From positions 53,203-117,202 of the forward strand of contig NZ_LGUR01000184.1 of assembly GCF_001270495.1 (NCBI RefSeq): DNA of 64,000 nt, given 5' to 3'. The DNA is from Streptomyces viridochromogenes. Its GTDB lineage: Bacteria; Actinomycetota; Actinomycetes; Streptomycetales; Streptomycetaceae. Below are positions 1 through 8,419 of the stretch, in pieces (position 1 is the stretch's first letter; each line of letters opens with the position of its first letter). The position numbers and the translations under genes were made by a program. Below the pieces are notes generated by a model. It saw nothing but the letters and a program-made list of their open reading frames with translations. It made no database searches and had not been told where the DNA came from.

Positions 1-83
1 GAGCAGCCGGCCACGAGCACCAGCCCGGCCGTCGCGGTGGTGGCGGCCAGAACGCGGGTCCGGCGCCCGAAGGTCGTCTTCAC
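1..83 (-). CDS. Start of a lipoprotein gene (partial, runs off the left edge)
   Basis: Only the first 27 codons are present. The GTG start at 83 is preceded by a GGAGG ribosome site at about 91-95. The peptide has a basic N-terminus (KTTFGRRTR), a hydrophobic stretch and a lipobox ending LVAGC, so the product should be a lipid-anchored extracellular protein. Many Streptomyces proteins with this kind of start are solute-binding proteins of ABC importers, but nothing past the signal peptide is visible and the function cannot be called. It is divergent from the aminotransferase gene that starts at 257. Confidence 0.7.
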   Translation of the reverse strand, partial: MKTTFGRRTRVLAATTATAGLVLVAGC

Positions 84-128
84 GGGGAGCCTCCTGTCAG
101 GGAACTGTGAGTTCCGATTATAAGGAGA

Positions 129-159
129 GGTTTGAGATCCCCAAACCAAACCGATGGTT
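129..159. promoter_or_regulatory. Two overlapping inverted repeats in a divergent promoter region
   Basis: GGTTTG (129-134) pairs with CAAACC (142-147), and AACC-GAT-GGTT (149-159) is a second perfect inverted repeat. Both lie in the 173-bp gap between the lipoprotein gene and the divergent aminotransferase gene, in locally AT-richer DNA. This is the expected place for an operator. No regulator gene in the window can be assigned to it. Confidence 0.35.
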
Positions 160-256
160 AAGGCGCCGTTCGACCTAAGAAGTCGGGTGTGGGAAGGGGC
201 GTTGAGGCTCGCGGTTACGCTCGTCACGTCGACCCCCGGAGCGAAGAGAGCCCGCC

Positions 257-1372
257 GTGACCCATCCCGCCTCGACCCATCCCTTCCTGGACCTGGCTCC
301 GCTGAGCGCCGCCCGATTCGCCGCCATCGAGGACCGGGTGGCACGGCTGCTCGGCACCGAGCAGGACGTCGTGATCATGCAGGGCGAGGCGCTGCTGCCG
401 CTGGAGGGGGCGATCCGGGGGACGGCCGGGCCCGGCACGGTCGCGCTGAACGTGATCACCGGTCCGTACGGGCAGACCTTCGGGGACTGGCTGCGGGACT
501 GCGGCGCGACCGTGATCGACCTGGCGGTGCCCTTCCATACGGCGGTCACCGCGGACCAGATCCGGGAGTCCTTCGCCGAGCACCCGGAGATCGACTTCGT
601 GTCCCTGGTGCACGCGGAGGCGGCGACCGGCAACACCAACCCCGTGGCGGAGATCGGCGAGGTCGTGCGGGCGCACGGGGCGCTGTTCTACCTGGACGCC
701 GTGGCGTCGATCGGGGCCGAGCCGGTGCTGCCGGACGCGTGGGGTGTGGACCTGTGCGTCATCGGGGCGCAGAAGGCGATGGGCGGGCCGGCCGGGGTGT
801 CGGCGGTGTCGGTGAGCGAGCGGGCGTGGGCGCGGATGGCCGCGAATCCGGGGGCGCCGCGGCGGTCGTATCTGTCGCTGCTGGACTGGAAGGAGCGGTG
901 GGTCGACGGCGGGCGGAAGGCGCTGCTGCATGCGCCCGCCCAGCTGGAGATGCTGGCGCTTGAGGCGTGCGTGGAGCGGATCGAGGCGGACGGGCTGGAG
1001 GCGGTGATGGCTCGGCACCGGGCCGCCGCGGTGTCGGCTCGGGCCGGTGCGGTGGCTCTGGGCGGGGGGCTGGAGCCGTATGTGTACGACGCGCGGGAGG
1101 CCGCTCCGGTCGCTACGACGCTGAGGGTGCCGGCGGGGGTGGTGGCGTCGGAGGTGGTGGCTCGGGCGGTGGCGGGTGACGCCGGGTTGCCGCTGGCCGC
1201 GGGGGGTGGGGCGCTCGCCAAGGAGATGATCCGGGTCAATCACTACGGGGGTGACGCGGCGGTGGACGTGGTGCGGGGGTGTGTGGCGGCGCTGGGCGCC
1301 GCGCTGGCGGCGGAAGGGCTGGGTGTGGATGTGGAGGGGGCGTTGCGGGCGGTGGACGCCGGTTGGCGGTAG
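257..1372 (+). CDS. Class V PLP-dependent aminotransferase (alanine-glyoxylate type)
   Basis: The 371-residue product has the fold-type I aminotransferase class V pattern. Asp147 in YLDAVAS is placed to contact the pyridine nitrogen, and Lys173 in GAQKAMGGPAG is the predicted Schiff-base lysine. The central part (HAEAATGNTNPV, then GALFYLDAV) matches the alanine/serine-glyoxylate and ureidoglycine-glyoxylate aminotransferase group. The substrate is not readable from sequence. The start is GTG at 257, eight bases or so after a GAAGAGAG ribosome site. The gene stands alone, divergent from the lipoprotein gene. It would act in the cytoplasm, in amino-acid, glyoxylate or purine-nitrogen metabolism. 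Confidence 0.8.
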   Translation: MTHPASTHPFLDLAPLSAARFAAIEDRVARLLGTEQDVVIMQGEALLPLEGAIRGTAGPGTVALNVITGPYGQTFGDWLRDCGATVIDLAVPFHTAVTADQIRESFAEHPEIDFVSLVHAEAATGNTNPVAEIGEVVRAHGALFYLDAVASIGAEPVLPDAWGVDLCVIGAQKAMGGPAGVSAVSVSERAWARMAANPGAPRRSYLSLLDWKERWVDGGRKALLHAPAQLEMLALEACVERIEADGLEAVMARHRAAAVSARAGAVALGGGLEPYVYDAREAAPVATTLRVPAGVVASEVVARAVAGDAGLPLAAGGGALAKEMIRVNHYGGDAAVDVVRGCVAALGAALAAEGLGVDVEGALRAVDAGWR

Positions 1373-1377
1373 CACCT

Positions 1378-1520
1378 TTTCCTCGCCCCCGCCGCCCCTA
1401 CCCGTCCCGTCCCTGGGGGCTGCCGCCCTCAGACCCCCGCTTCGGCCCTGCGGGCCTCGTCCTCAAACGCCGGACGGGCTGAACATCCAGCCCCTCCGGC
1501 GTTTGGGCGAGGAAACGGGG
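1378..1520. repeat. GC-rich intergenic repeat with a long hairpin
   Basis: The gap after the aminotransferase gene contains a strong hairpin. An 18-nt arm at 1464-1481 (starting CAAACGCCGGAC) pairs with 1488-1505 with a single mismatch around a 6-nt loop, and outer CCTCG/CGAGG bases extend it to about 1455-1512. From general knowledge this sequence, with its CAAACGCCGG core and preceding CCCGCCGCCCC, resembles a repeat found between many Streptomyces genes. It could act as a transcription terminator for the upstream gene. A U-tract is not visible. Confidence 0.7.
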
Positions 1521-1580
1521 GTCGGATTCGCTGGGCGCGAAAGCCCTGCCGCCGTCGGGCCGCCCTGCCACGCTCCCCGT

Positions 1581-2123
1581 ATGACCACAGCCGACGCGCC
1601 CACACCCACGAACCTTCCCGACGGCCGCCCCATCCCTCTCCTGACCGGCGACGAGCACCCCATGCTGGAGAGCTGGCTGGCCTTCCACCGCGCCACGCTG
1701 GAGCTGAAGTGCGCGGGACTGGACGACGCCCAGGTGCGGCTCCCGTCCGCCGAGCCCTCGGGGCTGACCCTGCTCGGCCTGGTACAGCATCTCGCGGAGG
1801 TCGAGCGGAACTGGTTCCAGCGGGTGGTCGGGGGGCACGACGTGCCGCCGGTGTACGGAGCGGGCAACGAGAGCGGGTACGTCCTCGACGGCGCGCGGGG
1901 GATCGACCAGGCGCTGGACGTGTGGCGGCGGGAGATCGCCCGGGGGCGTGAGGTGTGTGCCGGGCGGTCGCTGGAGAGTGCCGGGCTGATCACGGACGGA
2001 CCCATGACAGGGGTCGAGGTCAGTCTCCGCTGGGTGCTCATTCACATGATCGAGGAGTACGCACGGCACAACGGTCACGCCGACATTCTGCGAGAGCGTA
2101 TCGACGGTGTAACCGGAGCCTGA
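1581..2123 (+). CDS. DinB-family (DUF664) protein
   Basis: The 180-residue protein matches the DinB/DUF664 four-helix bundle family: an N-terminal segment that ends in LTLLGLVQHLAEVERNWF, a middle block, and a C-terminal helix SLRWVLIHMIEEYARHNGHAD. The three metal-ligand-type histidines (in LVQHLAEVE, LIHMIEE and ARHNGHAD) are present. Related proteins include mycothiol- or bacillithiol-dependent S-transferases, but many members have no known reaction. The ATG at 1581 has no clear ribosome site just upstream. It stands alone between a repeat and the ectoine operon. Confidence 0.8.
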   Translation: MTTADAPTPTNLPDGRPIPLLTGDEHPMLESWLAFHRATLELKCAGLDDAQVRLPSAEPSGLTLLGLVQHLAEVERNWFQRVVGGHDVPPVYGAGNESGYVLDGARGIDQALDVWRREIARGREVCAGRSLESAGLITDGPMTGVEVSLRWVLIHMIEEYARHNGHADILRERIDGVTGA

Positions 2124-2429
2124 ATTCAACGTAATTCCGGGAATTCTTTTAAGGGTAGCTTCCCATCTTCTTCTGCCCGCTTTCTCCAGACCTAAACGCA
2201 AAGATTCCGCGAACGCGACATGGAGCAATTCGGGCAGGAGTCGTGGGAGTTACATGGCTGTGACGCGTTCCACATTGCGTCCGGTTTGCGCGGGATTAAA
2301 GGGATGAAATCGGGCGATTAACCCCCTGTGGGCCACACCCCTCACGCCCGCGCGATAACACACCCACCGCCCATACGTAACCCCACACGGCCATGCAATT
2401 TCGAATTTCTCTCGGTAAATTCAATTCGC
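2124..2429 (+). promoter_or_regulatory. Long AT-richer upstream region of the ectoine operon
   Basis: This 306-bp region has clearly lower GC than the surrounding genes and holds no convincing gene. A possible -10 hexamer TAAATT lies at 2416-2421, eight bases before the ectA ATG, and no ribosome site is visible, so a leaderless ectA transcript is possible. No good -35 was seen. GAATTC occurs twice near the left end. A short open frame, 2220-2321 (33 codons with one rare TTA codon), may be chance. No ectR-like regulator gene lies beside the operon. Confidence 0.4.
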
Positions 2430-2936
2430 ATGACTGCCGCACAAGCAGACCTGCAAATCGACCGTCCGGCGGTGGCCGACGGGGCCGCGCTGTGGCGGAT
2501 TGCCAGAGACTCCAAGGCCCTCGACCTCAACTCGTCGTACAGCTATCTGCTGTGGTGCCGCGACTTCGCCGGCACGTCGGCCGTCGCCCGCGACGAGCGC
2601 GGGGAGCCGGTCGGCTTCGTCACCGGATACGTACGACCGGAGCGCCCGCACGTGCTCCTCGTCTGGCAGGTGGCCGTGGACGACGCCCACCGCGGACGCG
2701 GCATCGCCGCCGCGCTGCTCGACGGGCTCGTCGCACGGGTCGCCGACGAGCACGGCGTCACGAACGTCGAGACCACCATCACACCCGGCAACATCGCCTC
2801 CGAGCGCCTGTTCGACGCCTTCGCCGAGCGGCACGGTGCCGCCCTGGAGCGCGAGGTGCTGTTCCCCACCAGCCTGTTCCCCGACGGGCCGCACGACCCC
2901 GAGGTCCTGTACCGCATCGGTCCCCTCTCCCGCTGA
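2430..2936 (+). CDS. ectA: L-2,4-diaminobutyrate acetyltransferase (EctA)
   Basis: EctA transfers an acetyl group from acetyl-CoA to the 4-amino group of L-2,4-diaminobutyrate, the second step of ectoine synthesis. The 168-residue protein is one GNAT domain. The EctA-typical LDLNSSYSYLLWCRDF lies at residues 31-46 and the acetyl-CoA pyrophosphate loop HRGRGIAAA at 87-95. The ATG at 2430 is preferred because family similarity begins just after it. A GTG at 2328 would add 34 residues unlike the family. The gene is followed by ectB after 34 bp, with ectC and ectD downstream in the usual ectABCD order. Expression is normally salt- or heat-induced. Confidence 0.96.
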   Translation: MTAAQADLQIDRPAVADGAALWRIARDSKALDLNSSYSYLLWCRDFAGTSAVARDERGEPVGFVTGYVRPERPHVLLVWQVAVDDAHRGRGIAAALLDGLVARVADEHGVTNVETTITPGNIASERLFDAFAERHGAALEREVLFPTSLFPDGPHDPEVLYRIGPLSR

Positions 2937-2970
2937 CTTTCTCCCCCCACGTAACGAGGAGCGATTCGTC

Positions 2971-4242
2971 GTGACCATCACCCAGCCCGACCTCAGCGTC
3001 TTCGAGACCCTGGAGTCCGAGGTGCGCAGCTACTGCCGCGGCTGGCCCACCGTCTTCGACCGCGCGCGCGGCAGCCGTATGTACGACGAGGACGGCCACG
3101 AGTACCTGGACTTCTTCGCCGGCGCCGGTTCGCTGAACTACGGGCACAACAACCCGGTCCTGAAACGGGCGTTGATCGACTACCTGGAGCGGGACGGCGT
3201 CACGCACGGACTCGACATGTCCACCAGCGCCAAGCGGGCCTTCCTCCAGACCTTCCAGGACCTGGTACTGCGCCCGCGCGACCTGCCGTACAAGGTCATG
3301 TTCCCGGGGCCGACCGGGACGAACGCCGTCGAGTCGGCGCTCAAGCTGGCGCGGAAGGTGAAGGGGCGCGAGGCCATCGTCTCGTTCACCAACGCCTTCC
3401 ACGGGATGTCCCTGGGCTCGCTCGCCGTCACCGGCAACGCCTTCAAGCGGGCCGGGGCGGGGATTCCGCTGGTGCACGGGACGCCGATGCCGTTCGACAA
3501 CTACTTCGACGGAACGGTCGAGGACTTCCTGTGGTTCGAGCGGCTGCTCGAGGACCAGGGGTCCGGGCTCAACAAGCCCGCCGCCGTGATCGTCGAGACC
3601 GTGCAGGGCGAGGGCGGCATCAACGTCGCCCGCCCGGAGTGGCTGCGGGCGCTCGCCGAGCTGTGCGAGCGGCAGGACATGCTGCTCATCGTCGACGACA
3701 TCCAGATGGGGTGCGGACGCACCGGTGCCTTCTTCTCCTTCGAGGAGGCGGGCATCACCCCGGACATCGTCACCGTGTCGAAGTCGATCAGCGGCTACGG
3801 ACTGCCCATGTCCCTGTGCCTGTTCAAGCCCGAGCTGGACATCTGGGAGCCGGGCGAGCACAACGGCACCTTCCGCGGCAACAACCCGGCCTTCGTCACG
3901 GCCACCGCCGCCCTGGAGGCTTACTGGGCGGACGGGTCCGCGATGGAGAAGCAGACCCGCAAGCGCGGTGAGCAGATCGAGCAGGCGCTCATCTCCATCA
4001 CGGAGGAGAACCTCGCCGACGTGAAGGAGTACCGCGGGCGTGGGCTCGTGTGGGGCCTGGAGTTCCACGACAAGGAGCGCGCCGGACGCGTCGCGCACCG
4101 TGCCTTCGAACTCGGCCTGCTCATCGAGACGTCGGGCCCCGAGAGCGAGGTCGTGAAGCTGCTTCCGGCGCTCACGATCACCCCGGAGGAACTGGACGAG
4201 GGACTCAGCGTCCTCGCCCGCTCCGTCCGGGAAACCATCTGA
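2971..4242 (+). CDS. ectB: Diaminobutyrate-2-oxoglutarate aminotransferase (EctB)
   Basis: EctB makes L-2,4-diaminobutyrate from aspartate-semialdehyde using glutamate as amino donor, the first committed step to ectoine. The 423-residue protein is a class III PLP aminotransferase: the cofactor-binding [16 protein letters not shown] lies at 113-128, [12 protein letters not shown] at 241-252, and the Schiff-base lysine is Lys271 in [11 protein letters not shown]. The GTG start at 2971 follows a GAGGAG ribosome site. The length is typical of EctB. It sits 34 bp after ectA and 28 bp before ectC and should be cotranscribed with both. Confidence 0.97.
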   Translation: MTITQPDLSVFETLESEVRSYCRGWPTVFDRARGSRMYDEDGHEYLDFFAGAGSLNYGHNNPVLKRALIDYLERDGVTHGLDMSTSAKRAFLQTFQDLVLRPRDLPYKVMFPGPTGTNAVESALKLARKVKGREAIVSFTNAFHGMSLGSLAVTGNAFKRAGAGIPLVHGTPMPFDNYFDGTVEDFLWFERLLEDQGSGLNKPAAVIVETVQGEGGINVARPEWLRALAELCERQDMLLIVDDIQMGCGRTGAFFSFEEAGITPDIVTVSKSISGYGLPMSLCLFKPELDIWEPGEHNGTFRGNNPAFVTATAALEAYWADGSAMEKQTRKRGEQIEQALISITEENLADVKEYRGRGLVWGLEFHDKERAGRVAHRAFELGLLIETSGPESEVVKLLPALTITPEELDEGLSVLARSVRETI

Positions 4243-4270
4243 AACACCACCTAGGAGGCATCGCAGCACC

Positions 4271-4675
4271 GTGATCGTCCGTTCGTTCAAGGACATCGAA
4301 GGAACCGACCGCCATGTGAAATCGGCGTCCGGCACCTGGGAGAGCAAGCGCATCGTCCTCGCCAAGGAGAAGGTCGGCTTCTCCCTGCACGAGACGATCC
4401 TGTACGCGGGTACGGAGACGTCGATGTGGTACGCGAACCACATCGAGGCCGTCGTCTGCGTCGAGGGCGAGGCCGAGCTGACCGACCACGAGACCGGGCG
4501 GACGCACCTGATCACGCCCGGGACCATGTACCTCCTGGACGGGCACGAGAGGCACACGCTGCGGATCAAGGAGGACTTCCGCTGCCTGTGCGTCTTCAAC
4601 CCGCCCGTGACCGGCCGGGAGGACCACGACGAGAACGGCGTGTACCCGCTGCTCACCGAGCCCGAGGAGGTGTGA
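4271..4675 (+). CDS. ectC: L-ectoine synthase (EctC)
   Basis: EctC is a metal-dependent cupin that closes N-gamma-acetyl-diaminobutyrate into ectoine. The 134-residue protein has the family start [16 protein letters not shown], the conserved [18 protein letters not shown] and the C-terminal cupin motif [15 protein letters not shown]. It starts with GTG at 4271. An AGGAGG at 4253-4258 lies rather far upstream (12 bp). The gene ends 7 bp before ectD. Ectoine is a cytoplasmic compatible solute. Confidence 0.97.
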   Translation: MIVRSFKDIEGTDRHVKSASGTWESKRIVLAKEKVGFSLHETILYAGTETSMWYANHIEAVVCVEGEAELTDHETGRTHLITPGTMYLLDGHERHTLRIKEDFRCLCVFNPPVTGREDHDENGVYPLLTEPEEV

Positions 4676-4682
4676 GAACCCC

Positions 4683-5585
4683 ATGACCACCGCCATGACC
4701 GCAAACGTCACCGATCTCTACCCCAGCCGCGGCGCCACCGAGGTGTCGACCCCGCGACAGGACCCTGTCGTGTGGGGCTCCCCCGACACCCCCGGCCCGA
4801 TCGCGACCGGCGACCTGCAGTCCTTCGAGCGCGACGGCTTCCTCGCCATCGACCAGCTCATCACCGAGGACGAGGTCGCGGTCTACGCGCAGGAGCTGGA
4901 GCGGCTGGTCACCGACCCGGCGATCCGCGCGGACGAGCGCTCGATCATCGAGCCGAAGTCCAAGGAGATCCGGTCCGTCTTCGAAGTGCACAGGATCAGT
5001 GAGGTGTTCGCCTCCCTGGTGCGCGACGAGCGGGTCGTCGGACGGGCGCGGCAGATCCTCGGCTCGGACGTGTACGTCCACCAGTCGCGGATCAACGTCA
5101 AGCCGGGCTTCGGGGCCAGTGGCTTCTACTGGCACTCCGACTTCGAGACCTGGCACGCCGAGGACGGCCTGCCGAACATGCGGACGGTGTCCGTCTCGAT
5201 CGCGCTGACCGAGAACTACGACACCAACGGCGGGCTCATGATCATGCCCGGCTCGCACCGTACGTTCCTCGGCTGCGCGGGTGCCACGCCCACGGACAAC
5301 TACAAGAAGTCCCTCCAGATGCAGGACGCGGGCACACCGTCCGACGAGGCGCTGACCAAGATGGCCTCCGAGTACGGCATCAAGCTCTTCACGGGCAAGG
5401 CCGGTTCGGCGACCTGGTTCGACTGCAACTGCATGCACGGCTCCGGCGACAACATCACGCCGTTCCCGCGCAGCAACGTGTTCATCGTGTTCAACAGCGT
5501 GGAGAACACGGCGGTCGAGCCCTTCGCGGCTCCCGTACGGCGGCCGGAGTTCATCGGGGCGAGGGACTTCACGCCGGTGAAGTGA
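4683..5585 (+). CDS. ectD: Ectoine 5-hydroxylase (EctD)
   Basis: EctD is an Fe(II)/2-oxoglutarate-dependent dioxygenase that converts ectoine to 5-hydroxyectoine. The 300-residue protein carries the signature FYWHSDFETWHAEDGLP at 148-164. The iron ligands are His151, Asp153 and His252 (in CNCMHGSGDN), and the 2-oxoglutarate-binding Arg is in PFPRSN. The start ATG at 4683 is the usual start for the family. The gene is the last of the ectABCD operon and is followed by a strong hairpin at 5614-5653. Confidence 0.97.
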   Translation: MTTAMTANVTDLYPSRGATEVSTPRQDPVVWGSPDTPGPIATGDLQSFERDGFLAIDQLITEDEVAVYAQELERLVTDPAIRADERSIIEPKSKEIRSVFEVHRISEVFASLVRDERVVGRARQILGSDVYVHQSRINVKPGFGASGFYWHSDFETWHAEDGLPNMRTVSVSIALTENYDTNGGLMIMPGSHRTFLGCAGATPTDNYKKSLQMQDAGTPSDEALTKMASEYGIKLFTGKAGSATWFDCNCMHGSGDNITPFPRSNVFIVFNSVENTAVEPFAAPVRRPEFIGARDFTPVK

Positions 5586-5613
5586 CCGAGGCACCCCGCA
5601 CAGCAACGCGGCG

Positions 5614-5653
5614 ACGCGGCCCGCTCCAGTACGTTCCGTACGGCGGGCCGCGT
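5614..5653 (+). terminator. Nested hairpin after ectD, probable terminator
   Basis: ACGCGGCCCGC (5614-5624) pairs perfectly with GCGGGCCGCGT (5643-5653). Inside it GTACG (5629-5633) pairs with CGTAC (5637-5641) around a TTC loop. It lies about 30 bp past the ectD stop, where transcription of the operon should end. No U-tract follows, which is common in Streptomyces terminators. Confidence 0.65.
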
Positions 5654-5688
5654 TGTCGCTGCGTTGTCGCTGCGCTGGGCGGGGCGGG

Positions 5689-5895
5689 GCGCCCAAGAGC
5701 TCGGGGGGTGCGGCCTCGTGGCGAGTGCGGGTACGTCGTGGCTTGTCGCGCCGTTCCCCGCGCCCCTTGAGCGGCTGCGCCGCCCGGCGCCCAAGGGATC
5801 AGGGGGGTACGGCCTCGTGGCGAGTGCGGGTACGTCGTGGCTTGTCGCGCGCATGCGGCGGAGCCGCACATAGATACAGCCCCGCGCCCCTTAGG
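5689..5895 (+). repeat. Two tandem copies of a dispersed intergenic repeat
   Basis: A 40-bp stretch (beginning CGGCCTCGTGGCGAGTGCGG) at 5711-5750 recurs without change at 5810-5849, a period of 99 bp. Both are preceded by a similar GGCGCCCAAG segment. Copy 1 runs on into GTTCCCCGCGCCCCTT; copy 2 carries a hairpin TGCGGC-GGA-GCCGCA (5854-5868) and then TACAGCCCCGCGCCCCT. Related copies are at 11457-11545 (other strand) and 44566-44632. The 340-bp gap between ectD and the next gene holds only the terminator and this repeat. Confidence 0.75.
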
Positions 5896-5924
5896 CGGCG
5901 GCGCCGCCCGGGGGCGCAGGCGGT

Positions 5925-6977
5925 TCAGGAGGACAGGACGTCCAGTAGGCGTTCGACGTCGGCCGGCGTGTTGTAGAGGTGGAAGGCCGCGCGGAGGTTG
6001 CCCGCGCGGTTGGAGACCTCGATTCCGGCGGCGCTCAACTCGGGCTGGCGGTGGCCGAGTCCGGGTACGGAGACGATCGCCGAGCCGGGCGAGGGGACCG
6101 GTTCGTGGCCGAGGGTCGCGAGTCCCGCGCGGAAGCGGTCGGCGAGGTCCAGGTCGTGGGCCTGGATGGCGGACACGCCGAGTTCCTCGATCAGCTCCAG
6201 GGACGCGCGGAGCCCGGCGTGGCTGAAGAGGCTGGGGCTGATGTCGAAGCGCCGTGCGGAGCGGGCGAGGTCCTCGACGGGGCCGTAGCAGCTGTCCCAG
6301 GGGGCCTCTCCGGCGACCCACCCGGCGAGCAGCGGCGTGAGCCCGCCGAAGTCCTCCGGGACGACGCAGAACGCCACGCCGTGCGGGCCGAGCAGCCACT
6401 TGAAGCCGACGGCGGCGACGAAGTCGTACGCCCCGGCGTCCAGCGGCAGCCATCCGGCCGACTGGGAGGCGTCGACGTAGGTGCGCGCCCCGTGCGCCCG
6501 TGCCGCCGCGCGCACGGCGGGCAGGTCGGCGATCCGGCCGTCGGCGGACTGCGCGGCGCTGACCGCGACGAGGGCGGTGTCCGGGCGGACGGACTCGGCG
6601 AGGCGGTCCAGCGGGACGGCGCGCACCTTGAGGTCGCCGCGCATGTGGAAGGGGTTCACCAGGGAGGAGAAGTCGGCCTCCGCGGTGAGGATTTCGGCTC
6701 CGGCGGGGAGCGAGGCGGCGATGAGTCCGCCGTACTCGGCGACCGAGGCCCCGGTCGCGACCCGCTCGACGGGCACGCCGGCCAGCCGGGCGAACGAGGC
6801 GCGGACGGCCTCCGCGTCCTCGTACAGGGGGCCGAGCGGCGTGCCCTCGGCCCGCATCCGCACGGCCCGGTGCAGGGCGGTGACGGTGCGGGCCGGCAGC
6901 AGGCCGTTGCTCGCGGTGTTGAGATAGACGTTCTTCGGGGCGAACTCGGCACGGACCAGGCTCTCGAAGGTCTCCAT
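5925..6977 (-). CDS. Class V PLP-dependent aminotransferase/desulfurase-like protein
   Basis: The 350-residue protein is a fold-type I PLP enzyme of the class V (cysteine-desulfurase-like) group. YLNTASNGLLP opens the domain, Asp169 in TYVDASQSAGW binds the cofactor ring, and Lys193 in AVGFKWLLGPHG is the predicted Schiff-base lysine. Similar proteins are annotated only as aminotransferases, and the substrate is not known. The ATG at 6977 (METFES) is chosen because a GTGGAG ribosome site lies just upstream. A start at 7013 would add 12 residues without a good site. It is transcribed toward ectD and is unlikely to belong to ectoine synthesis. Confidence 0.75.
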   Translation of the reverse strand: METFESLVRAEFAPKNVYLNTASNGLLPARTVTALHRAVRMRAEGTPLGPLYEDAEAVRASFARLAGVPVERVATGASVAEYGGLIAASLPAGAEILTAEADFSSLVNPFHMRGDLKVRAVPLDRLAESVRPDTALVAVSAAQSADGRIADLPAVRAAARAHGARTYVDASQSAGWLPLDAGAYDFVAAVGFKWLLGPHGVAFCVVPEDFGGLTPLLAGWVAGEAPWDSCYGPVEDLARSARRFDISPSLFSHAGLRASLELIEELGVSAIQAHDLDLADRFRAGLATLGHEPVPSPGSAIVSVPGLGHRQPELSAAGIEVSNRAGNLRAAFHLYNTPADVERLLDVLSS

Positions 6978-7036
6978 GGCTCCACTCTGAAGCCTCGGCA
7001 CCTCTCGGTCCATTGCGATTCTTTACGTGGTTTCGC

Positions 7037-7049
7037 TAAGCAGTGCTTA
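7037..7049. promoter_or_regulatory. Perfect T-N11-A palindrome upstream of the aminotransferase gene
   Basis: TAAGCAGTGCTTA is a perfect 13-bp inverted repeat around a central G and fits the T-N11-A form of LysR-type operators. It lies 60 bp upstream of the start at 6977 in an AT-richer patch. No LysR gene is nearby. Confidence 0.4.
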
Positions 7050-7084
7050 TAGATCGGCCCCGACCTGCGCGTTCGCTCGGCAGC

Positions 7085-7801
7085 TCAGCGCTGCGGCACC
7101 GCGCATCCGTCGGGACCGCACGCGTCCGCGTCACCCTGGTCGATGAGCGTCAGCGGCGACCGGTCGCCCCATGCCTGCGTCAGGGCCTGCTCGAAGACCT
7201 CGGCGGGCTGGGCGCCGGAGACGCCGAACTTGCGGTCGAGGACGAAGAACGGCACGCCGGTCGCGCCGAGCTGGGCGGCCTCCCGCTCGTCGGCGCGGAC
7301 GTCGTCGGCGTAGGCGTCGGGGTCGGCGAGGACCTTGCGGACGTCGTCGGCGTCGAGCCCGGCGGCGACGGCCAGCTCCACGAGCCGCTCGTCGCCCTCG
7401 GCGAAGACGGACCGCTCCTCGGCGAAGTTCGCCCGGTAGAAGGCCTGGATCAGCGCGTCCTGCCTGCCCTGCTTCTTGGCGAGGTGCAGCAGTCGGTGCA
7501 TGTCGAAGGTGTTGCCGTTGTCCCGGCCCCGGGTGCGGTACTCCAGGCCCTCGGCGGCGGCCTGCACGCCCAGGTTGTCCTCGGCGGCCTCGGCCTGCGC
7601 CTCGCTGATGCCGTACTTCTTGGCGATCATGGGGATGACGGGGCCGGTCTCGGCCTTGTCACGCCCCGGGTCCAGCTCGAACGAGCGGTGCACCACCTCG
7701 ACCTGGTCGCGGTGCGGGAAGGCCCTGAGCGCCTTCTCGAAGCGGGCCTTGCCCACGTAGCACCAGGGGCAGGCGATGTCGCTCCAGATCTCGACGCGCA
7801 T
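7085..7801 (-). CDS. DsbA-family oxidoreductase, FrnE-like
   Basis: The 238-residue protein has a thioredoxin fold with an inserted helical domain, as in 2-hydroxychromene-2-carboxylate isomerase/DsbA-like FrnE proteins. The redox motif CPWC lies at residues 11-14 (WSDIACPWCYVGKARF), and the cis-proline region GATGVPFFVLDRKFGVSGAQ is near the C-terminus. There is no signal peptide, so it is cytoplasmic. FrnE proteins are thiol-disulfide isomerases linked to stress tolerance and to some polyketide pathways. The exact substrate here is unknown. ATG at 7801 follows a GGAGAGA site. The C-terminus ends in DACGPDGCAVPQR with two further cysteines. Confidence 0.85.
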   Translation of the reverse strand: MRVEIWSDIACPWCYVGKARFEKALRAFPHRDQVEVVHRSFELDPGRDKAETGPVIPMIAKKYGISEAQAEAAEDNLGVQAAAEGLEYRTRGRDNGNTFDMHRLLHLAKKQGRQDALIQAFYRANFAEERSVFAEGDERLVELAVAAGLDADDVRKVLADPDAYADDVRADEREAAQLGATGVPFFVLDRKFGVSGAQPAEVFEQALTQAWGDRSPLTLIDQGDADACGPDGCAVPQR

Positions 7802-7872
7802 GTCTGTGGCTCTCTCCACTCGAACGGGTTCGGAGACTCCCTCCGCTTAGTGCATGAACATTCAATCAGCGG

Positions 7873-7932
7873 GGGTTCATTCCCCGGTCGCCGGGTTCGT
7901 TCCCCGGTCGCCTGGTTGGTTCCCGGTCACGG
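7873..7932. repeat. Three short tandem repeats at the end of an acetyltransferase gene
   Basis: Two 20-bp units (GGGTTCRTTCCCCGGTCGCC, 7873-7892 and 7893-7912) are followed by a degenerate third unit one base shorter. They encode the C-terminal tail GNQPGDRGTNPATGE of the GNAT protein and cover its stop codon, so slippage here would change only the tail. Confidence 0.7.
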
Positions 7933-8419
7933 AGAAGCACAGGTTCACATGGTGATCCCCGTCGGCGGGCGGGTTCCGCGGGTCCGGACGCCAGCCCCGG
8001 CCCGCGTAGAAGGTCCGCGCACGCCGGTTGTCCACGTGCACGTCGAGCACGGCCGTGCGCTTCCCGTCGGCCCGCCACTCCTCCACACAGGCGGCGTGCA
8101 GGGCGGTGCCGACGCCGCGACCCCACCGGTCGGGGTCGACGTGGAACTGGAACAGCTTGACCGTGTCGGCGGGGGCGCCCTCCGGGGTGCGGAAGGACGC
8201 GAGACCGACGATCCGGCTCTGCTCGACGACGCACAGCACATGCCCGTCCGGCCGCGCGATGGCGCTCTGCCAGGCGGCGAGCCAGTCGGTGCCGTCCTGC
8301 GGGATCCCGTCGGGGTAGTACGTCGCCCGGGCGCGGGCGTGCAGCGCGACGACGTCCTCGGCCTCGGCGGGTACGACGGTGCGGATGACACGGCTCGCGG
8401 GCACTCGGTCATGGATCAT
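7877..8419 (-). CDS. GNAT-family N-acetyltransferase
   Basis: The 180-residue protein has a GNAT acetyltransferase domain: residues around VLCVVEQSRIVGLASF form the central strands and FHVDPDRWGRGVGTALH is the acetyl-CoA-binding motif A. FYAGRGWRPD is the family's last conserved block. The acceptor is unknown. Its ATG overlaps the stop of the upstream GlxA-type regulator gene by 4 bp (ATGA), so the two are translationally coupled. The last 20 or so residues come from short tandem repeats and are unlike the family. Confidence 0.8.
   Translation of the reverse strand: MIHDRVPASRVIRTVVPAEAEDVVALHARARATYYPDGIPQDGTDWLAAWQSAIARPDGHVLCVVEQSRIVGLASFRTPEGAPADTVKLFQFHVDPDRWGRGVGTALHAACVEEWRADGKRTAVLDVHVDNRRARTFYAGRGWRPDPRNPPADGDHHVNLCFSVTGNQPGDRGTNPATGE

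Noticed and set aside
224..1375. Long open frames on the strand opposite to real genes (here and at many other places, for example 2779-4704 minus, 13209-14615 minus, 19122-20462 plus, 24621-26714 minus, 35713-37815 plus)
   Set aside because: They are opened by high-GC third positions of the true genes, give low-complexity Arg/Pro/Gly/Ala-rich proteins and show no domain.
2430..7013. Aminotransferase at 5925-6977 as part of the ectoine operon
   Set aside because: It is on the other strand beyond a terminator and a repeat, and ectABCD is already complete.
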